64,000 bases of DNA from the NCBI RefSeq assembly GCF_018688255.1, contig NZ_CP061314.1:1054001-1118000 (forward strand), given 5' to 3'. The position numbers were made by a program, and so were the translations under genes. Source of the stretch: Polynucleobacter corsicus. GTDB taxonomy: Bacteria; Pseudomonadota; Gammaproteobacteria; Burkholderiales; Burkholderiaceae. This document shows positions 42,375 through 51,742 of the stretch, piece by piece; the stretch's first letter is position 1; each line of letters begins with the position of its first letter. The notes under the pieces were generated by a model. The model did no database searches and was not told where the DNA came from. It saw only the letters and a program-made list of their open reading frames with translations.

Positions 42375-43913
42375 TTAGTCTTCTGTGGCTAGGTGCAAAT
42401 GTAGCTGCGAACGGGCAAAGTCACTAGAATCGCGTTGACGGTCGGCCTTGGCCTCAGAGGAATTGCGAGCCGCCTCCAGGGCATCTAAGTAAGATTCATT
42501 GATGTCGCCGGTAACATAATAGCCATCAAAACAAGATGCCTCAAAATGCTGGATATCAGGATTGATATCCTTCACGGCCTGTTTCATATCCTCGACGCTT
42601 TGGTAGATTAATTGGTCCGCACCAATCATCTTGTTGATCTCTTCATCAGTACGGCCGTAAGCAACTAACTCACTGCGGGTTGGCATATCGATGCCATACA
42701 CATTGGGGAAGCGTACAGGTGGTGCAGCAGAAGCAAAAATCACTTTCTTAGCGCCAGATTCTCGTGCCATCTGCACAATCTCAAATGAAGTAGTACCCCG
42801 AACAATAGAGTCGTCCACGATGAGTACGGTCTTGTCTTTGAACTCAATGCGCATGGCATTGAGTTTTTGGCGGACTGATTTTTTACGAACAGCCTGACCC
42901 GGCATGATGAAGGTTCTACCGATATAGCGATTCTTAAAGAATCCTTCGCGGTAATCTACACCTAGACGTTTAGCAACCTGCATTGCGGCTGGACGACTTG
43001 AGTCAGGAATCGGCATGACCACATCAATCTCACCCGGAATAGTTTCTTTGCGAATCTTTTCGGCGAGATAGTCACCCATACGCATACGTACGTTGTAAAC
43101 AGTCACGCCATCAATCGTAGAGTCCGGACGAGCCATGTAAACATATTCAAAAATGCAAGGCGTCAGAACTGCATCAGCAACGCACTGACGTGAAGTGAAA
43201 TTACCATCCAAATCAATATAAATTGCTTCACCAGGATTGACATCACGTACAAAGGTAAAGCCAAGACCATCGAGCGCTACGGACTCAGAGGCAATCATCC
43301 ACTCCGGACCCTTCGATGTATCCATGCGTCCAATACAGAGAGGACGAATTCCAAACGGATCACGGAATGCTAATAAACCATAACCAGCTATCAAAGAAAC
43401 GACCGCGTAAGAGCCTTTAACGCGCTTGGTTACTTGTGTAACGGCGTTAAACATAGCACCCTCATCTAATGCAGCACTATTAGTTTCTTTTTGAAGTTCA
43501 TCAGCCAATACATTCAGAAGCACTTCTGTATCTGAACTAGTATTAATGTGGCGACGATCACGATAAGCCATCTCTACACGCAGGCTAGCCGCGTTAGTCA
43601 GATTGCCATTGTGGGCCAAGATAATGCCGTAAGGAGCACTGACATAAAAAGGCTGAGCCTCTTCCTCGCTACTTGCAGAGCCAGCAGTTGGGTAGCGAAC
43701 CTGACCAATACCAGCGCTACCTACTAGACTTCGCATATTGCGCGTTCTAAATACATCTCGCACAAGACCATTGGCTTTATGCATCGTAAATGAATTGCCG
43801 TTCATCGTTGCCATACCGGCAGCATCTTGACCGCGATGTTGGAGTAACAACAACGCGTCATAAATGAGTTGATTTACTGGGGAGTGGGAAACTGTTCCGA
43901 CAACGCCGCACAT
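42375..43913 (-). CDS. purF: Amidophosphoribosyltransferase
   Basis: The first committed enzyme of purine synthesis: uses glutamine and PRPP to form phosphoribosylamine. The 512-residue protein starts MCGVVGTVSH, with the nucleophile Cys-2, and carries LLQHRGQDAAGM in the glutamine amidotransferase domain and the PRPP loop VLIVDDSIVRGTTS (about residue 370) in the transferase domain. It lies five bases downstream of cvpA, a pair conserved in many bacteria. The C-terminal tail after about residue 490 is variable. Confidence 0.96.
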   Translation of the reverse strand: MCGVVGTVSHSPVNQLIYDALLLLQHRGQDAAGMATMNGNSFTMHKANGLVRDVFRTRNMRSLVGSAGIGQVRYPTAGSASSEEEAQPFYVSAPYGIILAHNGNLTNAASLRVEMAYRDRRHINTSSDTEVLLNVLADELQKETNSAALDEGAMFNAVTQVTKRVKGSYAVVSLIAGYGLLAFRDPFGIRPLCIGRMDTSKGPEWMIASESVALDGLGFTFVRDVNPGEAIYIDLDGNFTSRQCVADAVLTPCIFEYVYMARPDSTIDGVTVYNVRMRMGDYLAEKIRKETIPGEIDVVMPIPDSSRPAAMQVAKRLGVDYREGFFKNRYIGRTFIMPGQAVRKKSVRQKLNAMRIEFKDKTVLIVDDSIVRGTTSFEIVQMARESGAKKVIFASAAPPVRFPNVYGIDMPTRSELVAYGRTDEEINKMIGADQLIYQSVEDMKQAVKDINPDIQHFEASCFDGYYVTGDINESYLDALEAARNSSEAKADRQRDSSDFARSQLHLHLATED

Positions 43914-43917
43914 AAGC

Positions 43918-44484
43918 CTAGATCCCTATTGTTAAAGAAGGTGTAACGGTGGGTGTAATTTTAGGCATTGCATCACCTAATTGCTTCGCCCAATCAGCTG
44001 GCAACCAAGCTTTTATTAAACTAGTTGCCATATCAATGGCTGGTCGGGTAATTGCCTTCTGCCAAGCTACGCTTTGGGGAATAGGAGTTAAGGCCGCCAA
44101 TGTGGCCATCACAACTACAACTACACCGCCACGCGCCAGGCCAAAAACAAGACCGAGGAATCGATCTGTCATGCTCAATCCAGCGGACAAAATAATCTTT
44201 TGAATCACATTGCCGATCAAGCCACAGACAATCAAGGTAAGAATAAATAAAATGAGGAAGCTCACACCCAAACTCAGCAACTCATCCATATGAAAAGTGG
44301 ATAACCATTCAACAGAAAGGTAGTTGGTGTAGTGATAAGCAACCCAAGCAGCTACAAACCAAGAGGCTAGTGCTAGCACCTCTTTAAAAAGACCCCGAGA
44401 AATCCCCACCAATGCAGAAACTAACAGCACTACCAGGGTGAAGTAATCCACCGTGGTTAATTTCAGGGTGGATAAATATTCCAT
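43918..44484 (-). CDS. cvpA: Colicin V production family membrane protein CvpA
   Basis: A 188-residue inner-membrane protein with four hydrophobic helices and the opening VDYFTLVVLLVSALVGISRGLFKEVLALASW, typical of CvpA. It is needed for colicin V export in E. coli and takes part in membrane or purF-linked functions elsewhere; the role is not fixed. The conserved pair cvpA-purF is seen here. The start overlaps the dedD stop by one base (TAATG). Confidence 0.93.
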   Translation of the reverse strand: MEYLSTLKLTTVDYFTLVVLLVSALVGISRGLFKEVLALASWFVAAWVAYHYTNYLSVEWLSTFHMDELLSLGVSFLILFILTLIVCGLIGNVIQKIILSAGLSMTDRFLGLVFGLARGGVVVVVMATLAALTPIPQSVAWQKAITRPAIDMATSLIKAWLPADWAKQLGDAMPKITPTVTPSLTIGI

Positions 44485-45254
44485 TAAGGGGCTTCTACCT
44501 CAACTAGCCTTGGAGATAATCCCATAGCTTTGACTTTTTTCTCAGCAGTTTCAGCAGCATCCTTATCGGCAAAAGGTCCAGCTCTTAATACATAAAGCTT
44601 TACACCGTCAGCACCGGTTTTGTTTAAAACATAGTTGGGAATCTTTTGATCCTTCATCTTAGCTATCCAGCCCTTAGCCCGCTCTTCAGATGCAAAAGCG
44701 CCAATCTGAATGACATATTTACCAGGACCTACTTTTTTAGGTAGCTCTTCAGTTTTTGATTTAGTAATTGCATTTGGCGTAGCAATCACCTCTTCACCTG
44801 CAGCCAAACCACTAATAGAATTTGCTTTGCTTGCCATAGGCAATGGTGATGTCACTGCAGCTTCTTTAGACGGAGTAGGTGCTTTTTCTTTAGCAGGCAC
44901 TTCAACAGCAGCAGTTGGATTTACCTTTTCATCATTTGCAGGCATTACAGCGTTAGGAGTAGGCAGGCTAGTCACAATATTCACAGCAATATCGTTATTC
45001 ACAGACTTGGGCTTGTTATCCAAAATACGAGGAAGACCAACTACCGCAATTAACACTAGGACAGCCGCACCAATCAGACGATGACGGGCACGCTGCTGAT
45101 CTGGATCTTCTGTAAGCGCTAGCTCTTCATTTTCTTGGGCACGCTGAAAACTACGGGGAGCTAATTTATTGACTGTAAGACGACTCCTCACCGAAGCCCG
45201 ATCAAGGTCTTCAGTCTCAGAGTTTCGCTTAAAAAGCTTCGGTAAACGAATCAT
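44484..45254 (-). CDS. dedD: SPOR-domain division protein (DedD-like)
   Basis: A 256-residue protein with an N-terminal cytoplasmic segment, one membrane helix (about residues 60-80, HRLIGAAVLVLIAVVGLPRIL), a long proline- and alanine-rich periplasmic linker, and a C-terminal SPOR domain (about 170-250, YVIQIGAFASEERAKGWIAKMK). SPOR domains bind denuded septal glycan; DedD takes part in cell division. It follows folC by three bases and is coupled to cvpA. Confidence 0.9.
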   Translation of the reverse strand: MIRLPKLFKRNSETEDLDRASVRSRLTVNKLAPRSFQRAQENEELALTEDPDQQRARHRLIGAAVLVLIAVVGLPRILDNKPKSVNNDIAVNIVTSLPTPNAVMPANDEKVNPTAAVEVPAKEKAPTPSKEAAVTSPLPMASKANSISGLAAGEEVIATPNAITKSKTEELPKKVGPGKYVIQIGAFASEERAKGWIAKMKDQKIPNYVLNKTGADGVKLYVLRAGPFADKDAAETAEKKVKAMGLSPRLVEVEAP

Positions 45255-45257
45255 GGA

Positions 45258-46583
45258 TCAATGGGCCTGGTTATTTCGATATGCCATTACGCCGGCAACG
45301 GTATAGAAGGATCCGAAGATGACAATTCTATCACCCTCACCGGCCATTGAAAGCGCTTTTTGATACGCTGCAGCAGTATCTGAGAAGCAATCAATACCGC
45401 CATCTTCCCCATTTTTGACGGATACACCCAGATCTACCAGCTTCTCAGATAGCGCTGCGGCACTAGCGGCACGGGGGGTTGGTAAATCAGTGCAAAACCA
45501 AAAATCCACGCTATTCAACAGGGGCTTAATAACGCCAGAAATATCCTTGTCCGCCATTGCTCCAAAAATGGCATAGGTATATGGGTGATATCCCATCTTA
45601 TCCAAGCCCTGACCCAAGGTAGCTGCTGCATGGGGATTGTGGGCGACGTCTAAAACAATGGTCGGCTGACCTGGCAGAACCTGAAAACGACCAGGCAGCT
45701 CCACCATAGCAAAGCCATTACGAATATCCTGTGCACTAACTGGCAGTCGCTGATGTAAAGCCATCAATGCGGCAATCACAGCGGAGGCATTCAGAATCTG
45801 ATTAGCACCACGTAATGCAGGGTAGCCTAGACCACTAAAGCGCTTTTGACGCCCTGCCCAAGCCCACTGCTGCTTATCACCCTGAAAGTTATAGTCACGG
45901 CCCTGTAGCCATAAATCACATCCAAGTTTTTCGGCATGATCAATCAAAGATTGTGGAGGTACCGGATCACCACAGACCGCAATACCGCCAGCCCGGAAAA
46001 TACCAGCCTTTTCAAAACCAATTGCCTCGCGTGTGCTACCCAAAAAATCAGCATGGTCAATATCAATACTCGTAACGATCGCGCAATCTGTATCGACTAT
46101 GTTGACGGCATCTAAGCGGCCGCCCATGCCTACTTCAAGCACTACTGCATCCAAGTTAGCCTTAGAAAATAAATGCATGATGGCTAAGGTAGTGAATTCA
46201 AAATACGTTAAGGTTGGCGCATCGTCCAAGCTGACACGCGCTTTTTCAACGGCTGCGAAATGCTCTAGCAAAAGATCGTCTTTTACCTCTTCGCCGTTAA
46301 CGCGTGCACGCTCGTTAAATACGAGCAAATGGGGAGACATATGGCAGCCAACTTTATAGCCGGACGCCAGCAAAATACTTTCAAGATAAGCGCAAGTAGA
46401 GCCCTTACCATTGGTGCCAGCCACGGTAATAACAGGGCAATCAAAGTGAAGGCCTAGCGCATCTTTCACCCGACTAATACGAGCAAGGCCCATATCGATA
46501 CCAACAGGGTGAGCTGTTTCGAGGTGACTAAGCCAAGCCGTTAAGCTAGAAAAAAGGATGGGGGTTTGGAGGGCAGGATTCAA
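45258..46583 (-). CDS. folC: Dihydrofolate/folylpolyglutamate synthase
   Basis: Adds glutamate to dihydropteroate and to folates. The 441-residue protein of the Mur-ligase fold has the ATP-binding loop VAGTNGKGSTCAYLESIL (about residues 54-71), the SPHL segment, and DIDHADFLGSTREAIGFEKAGI and LDVAHNPHAAATL further on. It sits between accD (5 bases) and dedD, as in many proteobacteria. Confidence 0.95.
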   Translation of the reverse strand: MNPALQTPILFSSLTAWLSHLETAHPVGIDMGLARISRVKDALGLHFDCPVITVAGTNGKGSTCAYLESILLASGYKVGCHMSPHLLVFNERARVNGEEVKDDLLLEHFAAVEKARVSLDDAPTLTYFEFTTLAIMHLFSKANLDAVVLEVGMGGRLDAVNIVDTDCAIVTSIDIDHADFLGSTREAIGFEKAGIFRAGGIAVCGDPVPPQSLIDHAEKLGCDLWLQGRDYNFQGDKQQWAWAGRQKRFSGLGYPALRGANQILNASAVIAALMALHQRLPVSAQDIRNGFAMVELPGRFQVLPGQPTIVLDVAHNPHAAATLGQGLDKMGYHPYTYAIFGAMADKDISGVIKPLLNSVDFWFCTDLPTPRAASAAALSEKLVDLGVSVKNGEDGGIDCFSDTAAAYQKALSMAGEGDRIVIFGSFYTVAGVMAYRNNQAH

Positions 46584-46588
46584 GCGCT

Positions 46589-47476
46589 TTATACAGCTGC
46601 GCTACCCGCAATCGCAGGCTCAGGGAGTTGCTGTAGCAAGGCCAACAAACGGGCAATCTCACCACGCATCTGCCGACGGTCAACAATCATGTCGATGCCG
46701 CCCTTTTGCATCAAAAACTCAGAACGCTGAAAACCTTCTGGTAATTTTTCACGAACGGTTTGCTCAATCACACGCGGCCCTGCAAAACCAATTAAGGCTT
46801 TTGGTTCAGCCATAACAACATCACCCATAAACGCGAAGCTGGCAGAAATTCCGCCCATCGTTGGGTCTGTTAATACGCTGATGTAAGGCAAACCTTTTTT
46901 AGCAAGCAAAGTCAGCATCGAGTTTGTCTTTGCCATCTGAAATAGGGATAACAAGCTTTCTTGCATGCGCGCACCACCGGTTGCGGTAACACAAATAAAA
47001 GCACATTTCTTAGCAATGGCATCTTGTACGCCGCGAGCAAAACGCTCGCCCACAACCGAACCCATTGAGCCACCCATGTATTGGAATTCAAAACAGGCAG
47101 CCACCACTGGAATGCTTTCAATCTTCCCGCCAAGAACAATTAAGGCCTCGGATTCACCAGAGGCATCACTAGCTTCTTTTAGGCGATCAGGGTACTTTTT
47201 GGAATCTTTAAATTTAAGTGGGTCGATTGGGTAGATATCAGCGCCAATCTCATGGCGGCCTTTTGGGTCCAAAAGACTATCTAGGCGCTGACGGGCGCCA
47301 ATACGCATATGGTGACTGCATTTTGGGCAAACCGATAAATTGGCTTCAATATCAGTGCTATAGAGTACGGTTTCACAGCTGGGGCACTTGACCCAAAGTC
47401 CCTCAGGAACAGATTTGCGATTAGCAGGATCCGTATGTTGGATTTGTGGGGGCAGTAATTTATCGATCCAGCTCAT
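46589..47476 (-). CDS. accD: Acetyl-CoA carboxylase carboxyltransferase subunit beta
   Basis: Half of the carboxyltransferase that forms malonyl-CoA for fatty acid synthesis. The 295-residue protein has a zinc ribbon (WVKCPSCETVLYSTDIE...CPKCSHH, residues 28-55) and the crotonase-like core with FMGGSMGSVVGERF, GGARMQE and TDPTMGGISASFAFMGD. Residues fit the AccD length. Its start lies 22 bases after trpA, and a 9-bp tandem repeat flanks the junction. Confidence 0.95.
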   Translation of the reverse strand: MSWIDKLLPPQIQHTDPANRKSVPEGLWVKCPSCETVLYSTDIEANLSVCPKCSHHMRIGARQRLDSLLDPKGRHEIGADIYPIDPLKFKDSKKYPDRLKEASDASGESEALIVLGGKIESIPVVAACFEFQYMGGSMGSVVGERFARGVQDAIAKKCAFICVTATGGARMQESLLSLFQMAKTNSMLTLLAKKGLPYISVLTDPTMGGISASFAFMGDVVMAEPKALIGFAGPRVIEQTVREKLPEGFQRSEFLMQKGGIDMIVDRRQMRGEIARLLALLQQLPEPAIAGSAAV

Positions 47477-47498
47477 CAGTCTTTAACTATCCAGTGCA

Positions 47499-48296
47499 TT
47501 AACTATCTAAAGCGACGCGAATTTCGCGTATGAAAGTCTCAAGTGATTGTACCGCCTGGCCAGGGGCAGAATCCTCCAAAAGACGAATAATTCGACTGCC
47601 AATCACCACTGCATCCGCTGTTTTTGATACTGCACGGGCACTTACAGCGTCATTAATACCAAAACCTACTGCGATCGGAATTGACGTAGCTTCACGAATC
47701 TTAGGAATAATACTGGCCACATCTTGGGTATTCAGATGAGATGCACCTGTAACGCCGCGCATAGAAACGTAATAGATATAACCTGAGGCTATTTTGGCCG
47801 CATCTTTTATACGCTCTGATGATGAAGTGGGTGCTAATAGAAAAATAGGATCCACACCTGCCAGCTTCATTTGGGCAGCAAAATCGACGCACTCTTCTGG
47901 AGGGTAATCCACGATCAGAACACCATCAACCCCAGCAGCTTTAGCTTCCGCCGCAAAGCGCTCTGCTCCCATCTGTTCAACTGGATTGGCGTAGCCCATT
48001 AAAACGACTGGTGTAACGACATCGGTTTTACGAAACTCTTTCACCATCTGTAAGCAGCCATGCAAGGTGACACCTTGAGTGAGCGCTCTTTCAGACGAGC
48101 GTTGAATTACTGGTCCGTCAGCCATTGGATCTGAAAATGGCACCCCAAGTTCAATGACGTTTGAACCACCACGAACTAATGCGTGCATTAATTCAACAGT
48201 GAGTTTTGGATCAGGGTCACCAGCAGTGATAAAAGGAATTAATCCTTTTTTTCCACTGGCTTTTAATTCAGAAAATAGTGCGGTAATTTTTGACAT
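47499..48296 (-). CDS. trpA: Tryptophan synthase alpha chain
   Basis: Cleaves indole-3-glycerol phosphate to indole, which passes to TrpB. The 265-residue TIM barrel has the catalytic glutamate in VIELGVPFSDPMADGPVIQ (residues about 48-66) and the aspartate in GVDGVLIVDYPPEE. The 3' end carries a short tandem repeat with the next gap (TTAACTATC at 47483 and 47499). Follows trpB by 47 bases. Confidence 0.96.
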   Translation of the reverse strand: MSKITALFSELKASGKKGLIPFITAGDPDPKLTVELMHALVRGGSNVIELGVPFSDPMADGPVIQRSSERALTQGVTLHGCLQMVKEFRKTDVVTPVVLMGYANPVEQMGAERFAAEAKAAGVDGVLIVDYPPEECVDFAAQMKLAGVDPIFLLAPTSSSERIKDAAKIASGYIYYVSMRGVTGASHLNTQDVASIIPKIREATSIPIAVGFGINDAVSARAVSKTADAVVIGSRIIRLLEDSAPGQAVQSLETFIREIRVALDS

Positions 48297-48343
48297 GGCA
48301 ATTCGTAATTATTCTTGTATGTGACCAATTGATTGGCTATGGA

Positions 48344-49537
48344 TTAGCCCTCTGAACCAGTGGCTTGTGCAACGGTATGCATATCCTTGTCACCACGACC
48401 AGACAAGTTCACCAAGATGGTTTTATCTTTAGGGAGTGTGGCTGCCAATTTACATGCATAAGCAATTGCATGAGCAGATTCTAGAGCAGGGATAATTCCT
48501 TCAATGCGGCAGCAGTCATGAAAAGCTTTCAGCGCCTCTTCATCAGTAATTGCCACATAGTCTGCGCGACCTGAGTCTTTTAGCCAGGCATGCTCTGGGC
48601 CAACGCCAGGGTAATCCATACCAGCAGAAACAGAATGTGTCTCTGATATTTGCCCATTTTCATCTTGCAAAAGATAGGTACGATTACCGTGTAATACGCC
48701 TGGCTTTCCAACGCAAAGCGCTGCTGAGTGAAGTCCACTATTGAGGCCATGGCCCGCAGCTTCAACGCCAATTAGTTTCACTTCCGGGAAATCAATATAG
48801 GGATAGAAAATACCCATTGCGTTAGAGCCGCCGCCAACGCAGGCCATGACATAGTCAGGCTGGCGCCCAGTCATTACAGGCATTTGAATCTTGCACTCTT
48901 CCCCGATTACGCTTTGAAAGTCACGAACCATCATTGGGTATGGATGGGGTCCAGCAACAGTGCCAATAATGTAGAAGGTATCTTCCACATTAGTAACCCA
49001 ATCACGCATTGCCTCATTAAGTGCGTCTTTGAGAGTCTTGGTTCCTGATTCAACAGGTACGACTTTTGCGCCTAGTAATTTCATGCGGAATACATTTTGC
49101 GCTTGACGTGCCACGTCAACAGAACCTTGATACACAGTGCAATCTAAACCAAAGCGAGCACAAATAGTTGCAGTGGCAACACCATGCTGCCCTGCTCCAG
49201 TCTCAGCAATGATGCGCGGCTTACCCATACGCTTGGCCAACATCGCTTGGCCAATCACGTTATTAATTTTGTGTGCGCCAGTGTGATTTAAATCTTCACG
49301 CTTGAGATAGATTTGAGCGCCACCTAACATTTCACTCCAACGCTTCGCGTGATAGACCGGCGATGGACGACCAACAAAATGTTTAAGCTCGTAGTGAAAC
49401 TCTTCTAAAAATTCTGGGTCGTATTGATACTTTGCATAAGCTGCTTTCAGCTCATCCAAAGCAAACATGAGCGTTTCAGAAACAAATACGCCACCGTAAG
49501 GACCGAAGTGTCCTCGTGCATCTGGCTTATCGTACAT
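48344..49537 (-). CDS. trpB: Tryptophan synthase beta chain
   Basis: The PLP subunit that condenses indole and serine. The 397-residue protein has the PLP lysine in REDLNHTGAHKINNVIGQ (about residue 87) and the phosphate-binding GGGSNAMGIF. It starts MYDKPDARGHFGPYGGVFV, the standard opening. It lies between trpF (32 bases) and trpA in the trpFBA run. Confidence 0.97.
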   Translation of the reverse strand: MYDKPDARGHFGPYGGVFVSETLMFALDELKAAYAKYQYDPEFLEEFHYELKHFVGRPSPVYHAKRWSEMLGGAQIYLKREDLNHTGAHKINNVIGQAMLAKRMGKPRIIAETGAGQHGVATATICARFGLDCTVYQGSVDVARQAQNVFRMKLLGAKVVPVESGTKTLKDALNEAMRDWVTNVEDTFYIIGTVAGPHPYPMMVRDFQSVIGEECKIQMPVMTGRQPDYVMACVGGGSNAMGIFYPYIDFPEVKLIGVEAAGHGLNSGLHSAALCVGKPGVLHGNRTYLLQDENGQISETHSVSAGMDYPGVGPEHAWLKDSGRADYVAITDEEALKAFHDCCRIEGIIPALESAHAIAYACKLAATLPKDKTILVNLSGRGDKDMHTVAQATGSEG

Positions 49538-49569
49538 AAGTACCTCTTTTTATTAATTACAACAAATGA

Positions 49570-50244
49570 TTAGGTTGGTGTGCTTGCGTCCGCGGCACGC
49601 ACTGCCTCGATAAACTCTTTCATCAAGACATGGTCTTTTACACCTTTGCTGATTTCTACGCCGCTAGAGACGTCAACCGCGCAAGGATGTAGACGAGCGA
49701 TAGCTTCGCCCACGTTGTGAACGTTCAATCCACCACTCAAAACGACCTGAGGCGCGTTTGCGCTTATCCATGCTTGTGGAATTCCTGACCAATCAAAAGG
49801 AACGCCCCCTCCTCCATAGCTCTCAACGAGTGCATCGAGCAAAAGGGCATTTGCTTGCCTATATTGTAGGGAAAAATCATCAAACGCGAAGCCGGCACCA
49901 ACGCGTGCAGCTTTCATCCAGGGTTGGCCTGCTGCAAGGCGCTGGCATCGGGCTGGGGACTCATCTCCATGAAACTGCCATAAAGTGATGGAGGCAGCTG
50001 CCCTAATAGCCTCAAATTCAGCATCTGTGGCGTTTACGACCAAGCCGACGGCATCTACCCCTGCTGGAAGCCTAGAAATCAATGAGGCGGCGATATTAGG
50101 TGTAACGGCTCTTGGACTGGGGGGATAAAAAACAAAGCCAAGCGCATCAACCCCGGCCACAACCGCAGCATCGACATCTGCAGGAGTTTTAAGACCGCAG
50201 ATTTTGACCCTGGTTCGACCAGGAGAGTGAGTTAGTAATCCCAT
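49570..50244 (-). CDS. trpF: Phosphoribosylanthranilate isomerase
   Basis: Third tryptophan-synthesis step, Amadori rearrangement. The 224-residue TIM barrel begins RTRVKICGLKTPADVDAAV (catalytic cysteine in KICG, aspartate in the later QFHGDE), and ends LSGGLNVHNVGEAI, VDVSSGVE. The family's usual length. It precedes trpB; the split arrangement (trpEGDC elsewhere) is common in this order. Confidence 0.95.
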   Translation of the reverse strand: MGLLTHSPGRTRVKICGLKTPADVDAAVVAGVDALGFVFYPPSPRAVTPNIAASLISRLPAGVDAVGLVVNATDAEFEAIRAAASITLWQFHGDESPARCQRLAAGQPWMKAARVGAGFAFDDFSLQYRQANALLLDALVESYGGGGVPFDWSGIPQAWISANAPQVVLSGGLNVHNVGEAIARLHPCAVDVSSGVEISKGVKDHVLMKEFIEAVRAADASTPT

Positions 50245-50281
50245 AAGCCCTAATGATAAGGGTTACGGTGATTCTGCGCCT

Positions 50282-51208
50282 TTATTGGCTGGCGAACTGC
50301 CCTATCAGGATCTGTGCCGGATCAATTAACTTGCTGTCCTTGAGAACCTCATAGTGGAGATGTGGTCCAGTAGCCCTGCCGGTTGAACCCACACGGGCGA
50401 TCAGCTGACCTCTGCGCACCTCTTGCCCCTCAGTTACAAGGAGTTCACTTGCATGGGCATATCGAGTTTGAATTCCAGCTCGATGATCAATTACTAGCAG
50501 GTTTCCATACACAGGGTCGCGCAATGCTTTTGACACCCTACCAAACCCGGATGACACAATAGCCGTTCCTAGGGGAGCCTGGAAATCCACACCTAGATGC
50601 TCACTCCAAATATTCTTAAAAGGATCAAGCCTTTTTCCATAGCCACTAGAGATAGAAATACGATCTTGCAGAGGCATACCCGTTGGGATAGTCTCAAGCC
50701 ATGAAACGTAGCCTATCCAATGTTCAGATAGTTTATTTAAATGCTCATTATTACGCTTCATATCCTGCAATGAATCCTGCAATGCATTCATCAGACTGGG
50801 ATTTGATTCTGAGCGGGTTGGGCTGATAAATGGTCCCCCAACCGAAGCTTGCCTAGGCTTGTCTTTTTGGATTACCGGCGGCGTAGCAAGCACCGATAAC
50901 TTTTGATTGCTCGTTTGCAAATCATTGATCTTGAGCTGATAACTCGCCACCTGTTTTTCTATAGCAATTAGCTTTTGGCGATAGAAGATATTGAGATTTT
51001 CAAGTTCGACTGCGGTATGGACGTTGCCAAGCTTACGAGCTAGCTGAGGGTTATATTCAATCGCCATCTGAAAACCCATGTACTGCAAGAAAACGCCTAA
51101 TAGAATTAGCGTCAAAGCAAAGGCGCAAGCACCCAATAACAGATGCTTGAGCGTTAAATTAATGCGGTGTATCTTGCCAACAGCACCTGAAACCCAAAAA
51201 ATTTGCAT
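50282..51208 (-). CDS. M23 family metallopeptidase with membrane anchor and coiled coil
   Basis: A 308-residue cell-wall endopeptidase. One membrane helix (about residues 20-45) is followed by a coiled coil (about 75-150) and a LytM/M23 domain (about 200-300). Zinc-binding residues are visible: His and Asp in EHLGVDFQAPLG, and HLHYEV (HxH) near the C terminus. Such enzymes cut peptide cross-links; with a bactofilin next to it (5 bases downstream of the bactofilin gene), it may be a cell-shape module like those of Helicobacter or Myxococcus. Confidence 0.9.
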   Translation of the reverse strand: MQIFWVSGAVGKIHRINLTLKHLLLGACAFALTLILLGVFLQYMGFQMAIEYNPQLARKLGNVHTAVELENLNIFYRQKLIAIEKQVASYQLKINDLQTSNQKLSVLATPPVIQKDKPRQASVGGPFISPTRSESNPSLMNALQDSLQDMKRNNEHLNKLSEHWIGYVSWLETIPTGMPLQDRISISSGYGKRLDPFKNIWSEHLGVDFQAPLGTAIVSSGFGRVSKALRDPVYGNLLVIDHRAGIQTRYAHASELLVTEGQEVRRGQLIARVGSTGRATGPHLHYEVLKDSKLIDPAQILIGQFASQ

Positions 51209-51213
51209 CTGAG

Positions 51214-51651
51214 TTAAGCGGCATTACTTTTTTGCATTGCTTGAGCGATTAAAACATCTGCAGTTTGTGAAGGTGACTCACTATCAGCCTGCCTAAGCTT
51301 GCCTTCCAATTTTGCACCAACTTGCATGCCCAGGGTGCCATAAGTAATGTCGCCACTCACAAAAGCGGTATCAAGAAGCTCAACACGATCAGAAGAAAAT
51401 ATATTTCCCTGAAGATTTCCGGAAACAATCACATGCTTAGCTCGAATATCGCCAGTCACGGTAGCCCCTTTTGCAATCGCAACAGTTGCTTCACAGCCAT
51501 CCTCTTGGAGAATATTGCCATTGACGAGACCATCAATTCGGACACTGCTCCTTAATAATAGATTGCCATCAACCCTTAAGCTCGAACCAATAATAGTTTC
51601 AAAGCTCTCAACAGATTTACCTAACGGTTGATTGGTTTTGGACTTGAACAT
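51214..51651 (-). CDS. Bactofilin (polymer-forming cytoskeletal protein)
   Basis: A 145-residue protein with the bactofilin core at about residues 20-115: repeated short beta strands with glycines and hydrophobic residues (SLRVDGNLLLRSSVRIDGLVNGNI, KGATVTGDIRAKHVIVSGNLQGNIF, AFVSGDITYGTLGM). Bactofilins form polymers on the inner membrane that place cell-wall enzymes. Its neighbour is an M23 endopeptidase. A promoter candidate is at 51679-51707. Confidence 0.92.
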   Translation of the reverse strand: MFKSKTNQPLGKSVESFETIIGSSLRVDGNLLLRSSVRIDGLVNGNILQEDGCEATVAIAKGATVTGDIRAKHVIVSGNLQGNIFSSDRVELLDTAFVSGDITYGTLGMQVGAKLEGKLRQADSESPSQTADVLIAQAMQKSNAA

Positions 51652-51678
51652 GAGACACCCCTTAAATGGCAGAAGAGG

Positions 51679-51707
51679 ATCATCTCAAAAAAAATTGCTT
51701 ATGCCAA
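51679..51707 (-). promoter_or_regulatory. Candidate sigma-70 promoter for the bactofilin gene
   Basis: On the minus strand, TTGGCA (51707-51702; 5 of 6 to consensus) and GATGAT (51684-51679; 4 of 6) are 17 bases apart. The bactofilin start lies 28 bases further on, with AAGGGG as ribosome binding site. Confidence 0.45.
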
Positions 51708-51742
51708 TGCCCTAGGGGCTAATAACCAGGGGTATTGCTACC

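Noticed and set aside
44710..45084. A 124-codon open frame opposite the SPOR-domain gene
   Set aside because: Mirrors the alanine- and proline-rich linker of the real gene; no family resemblance.
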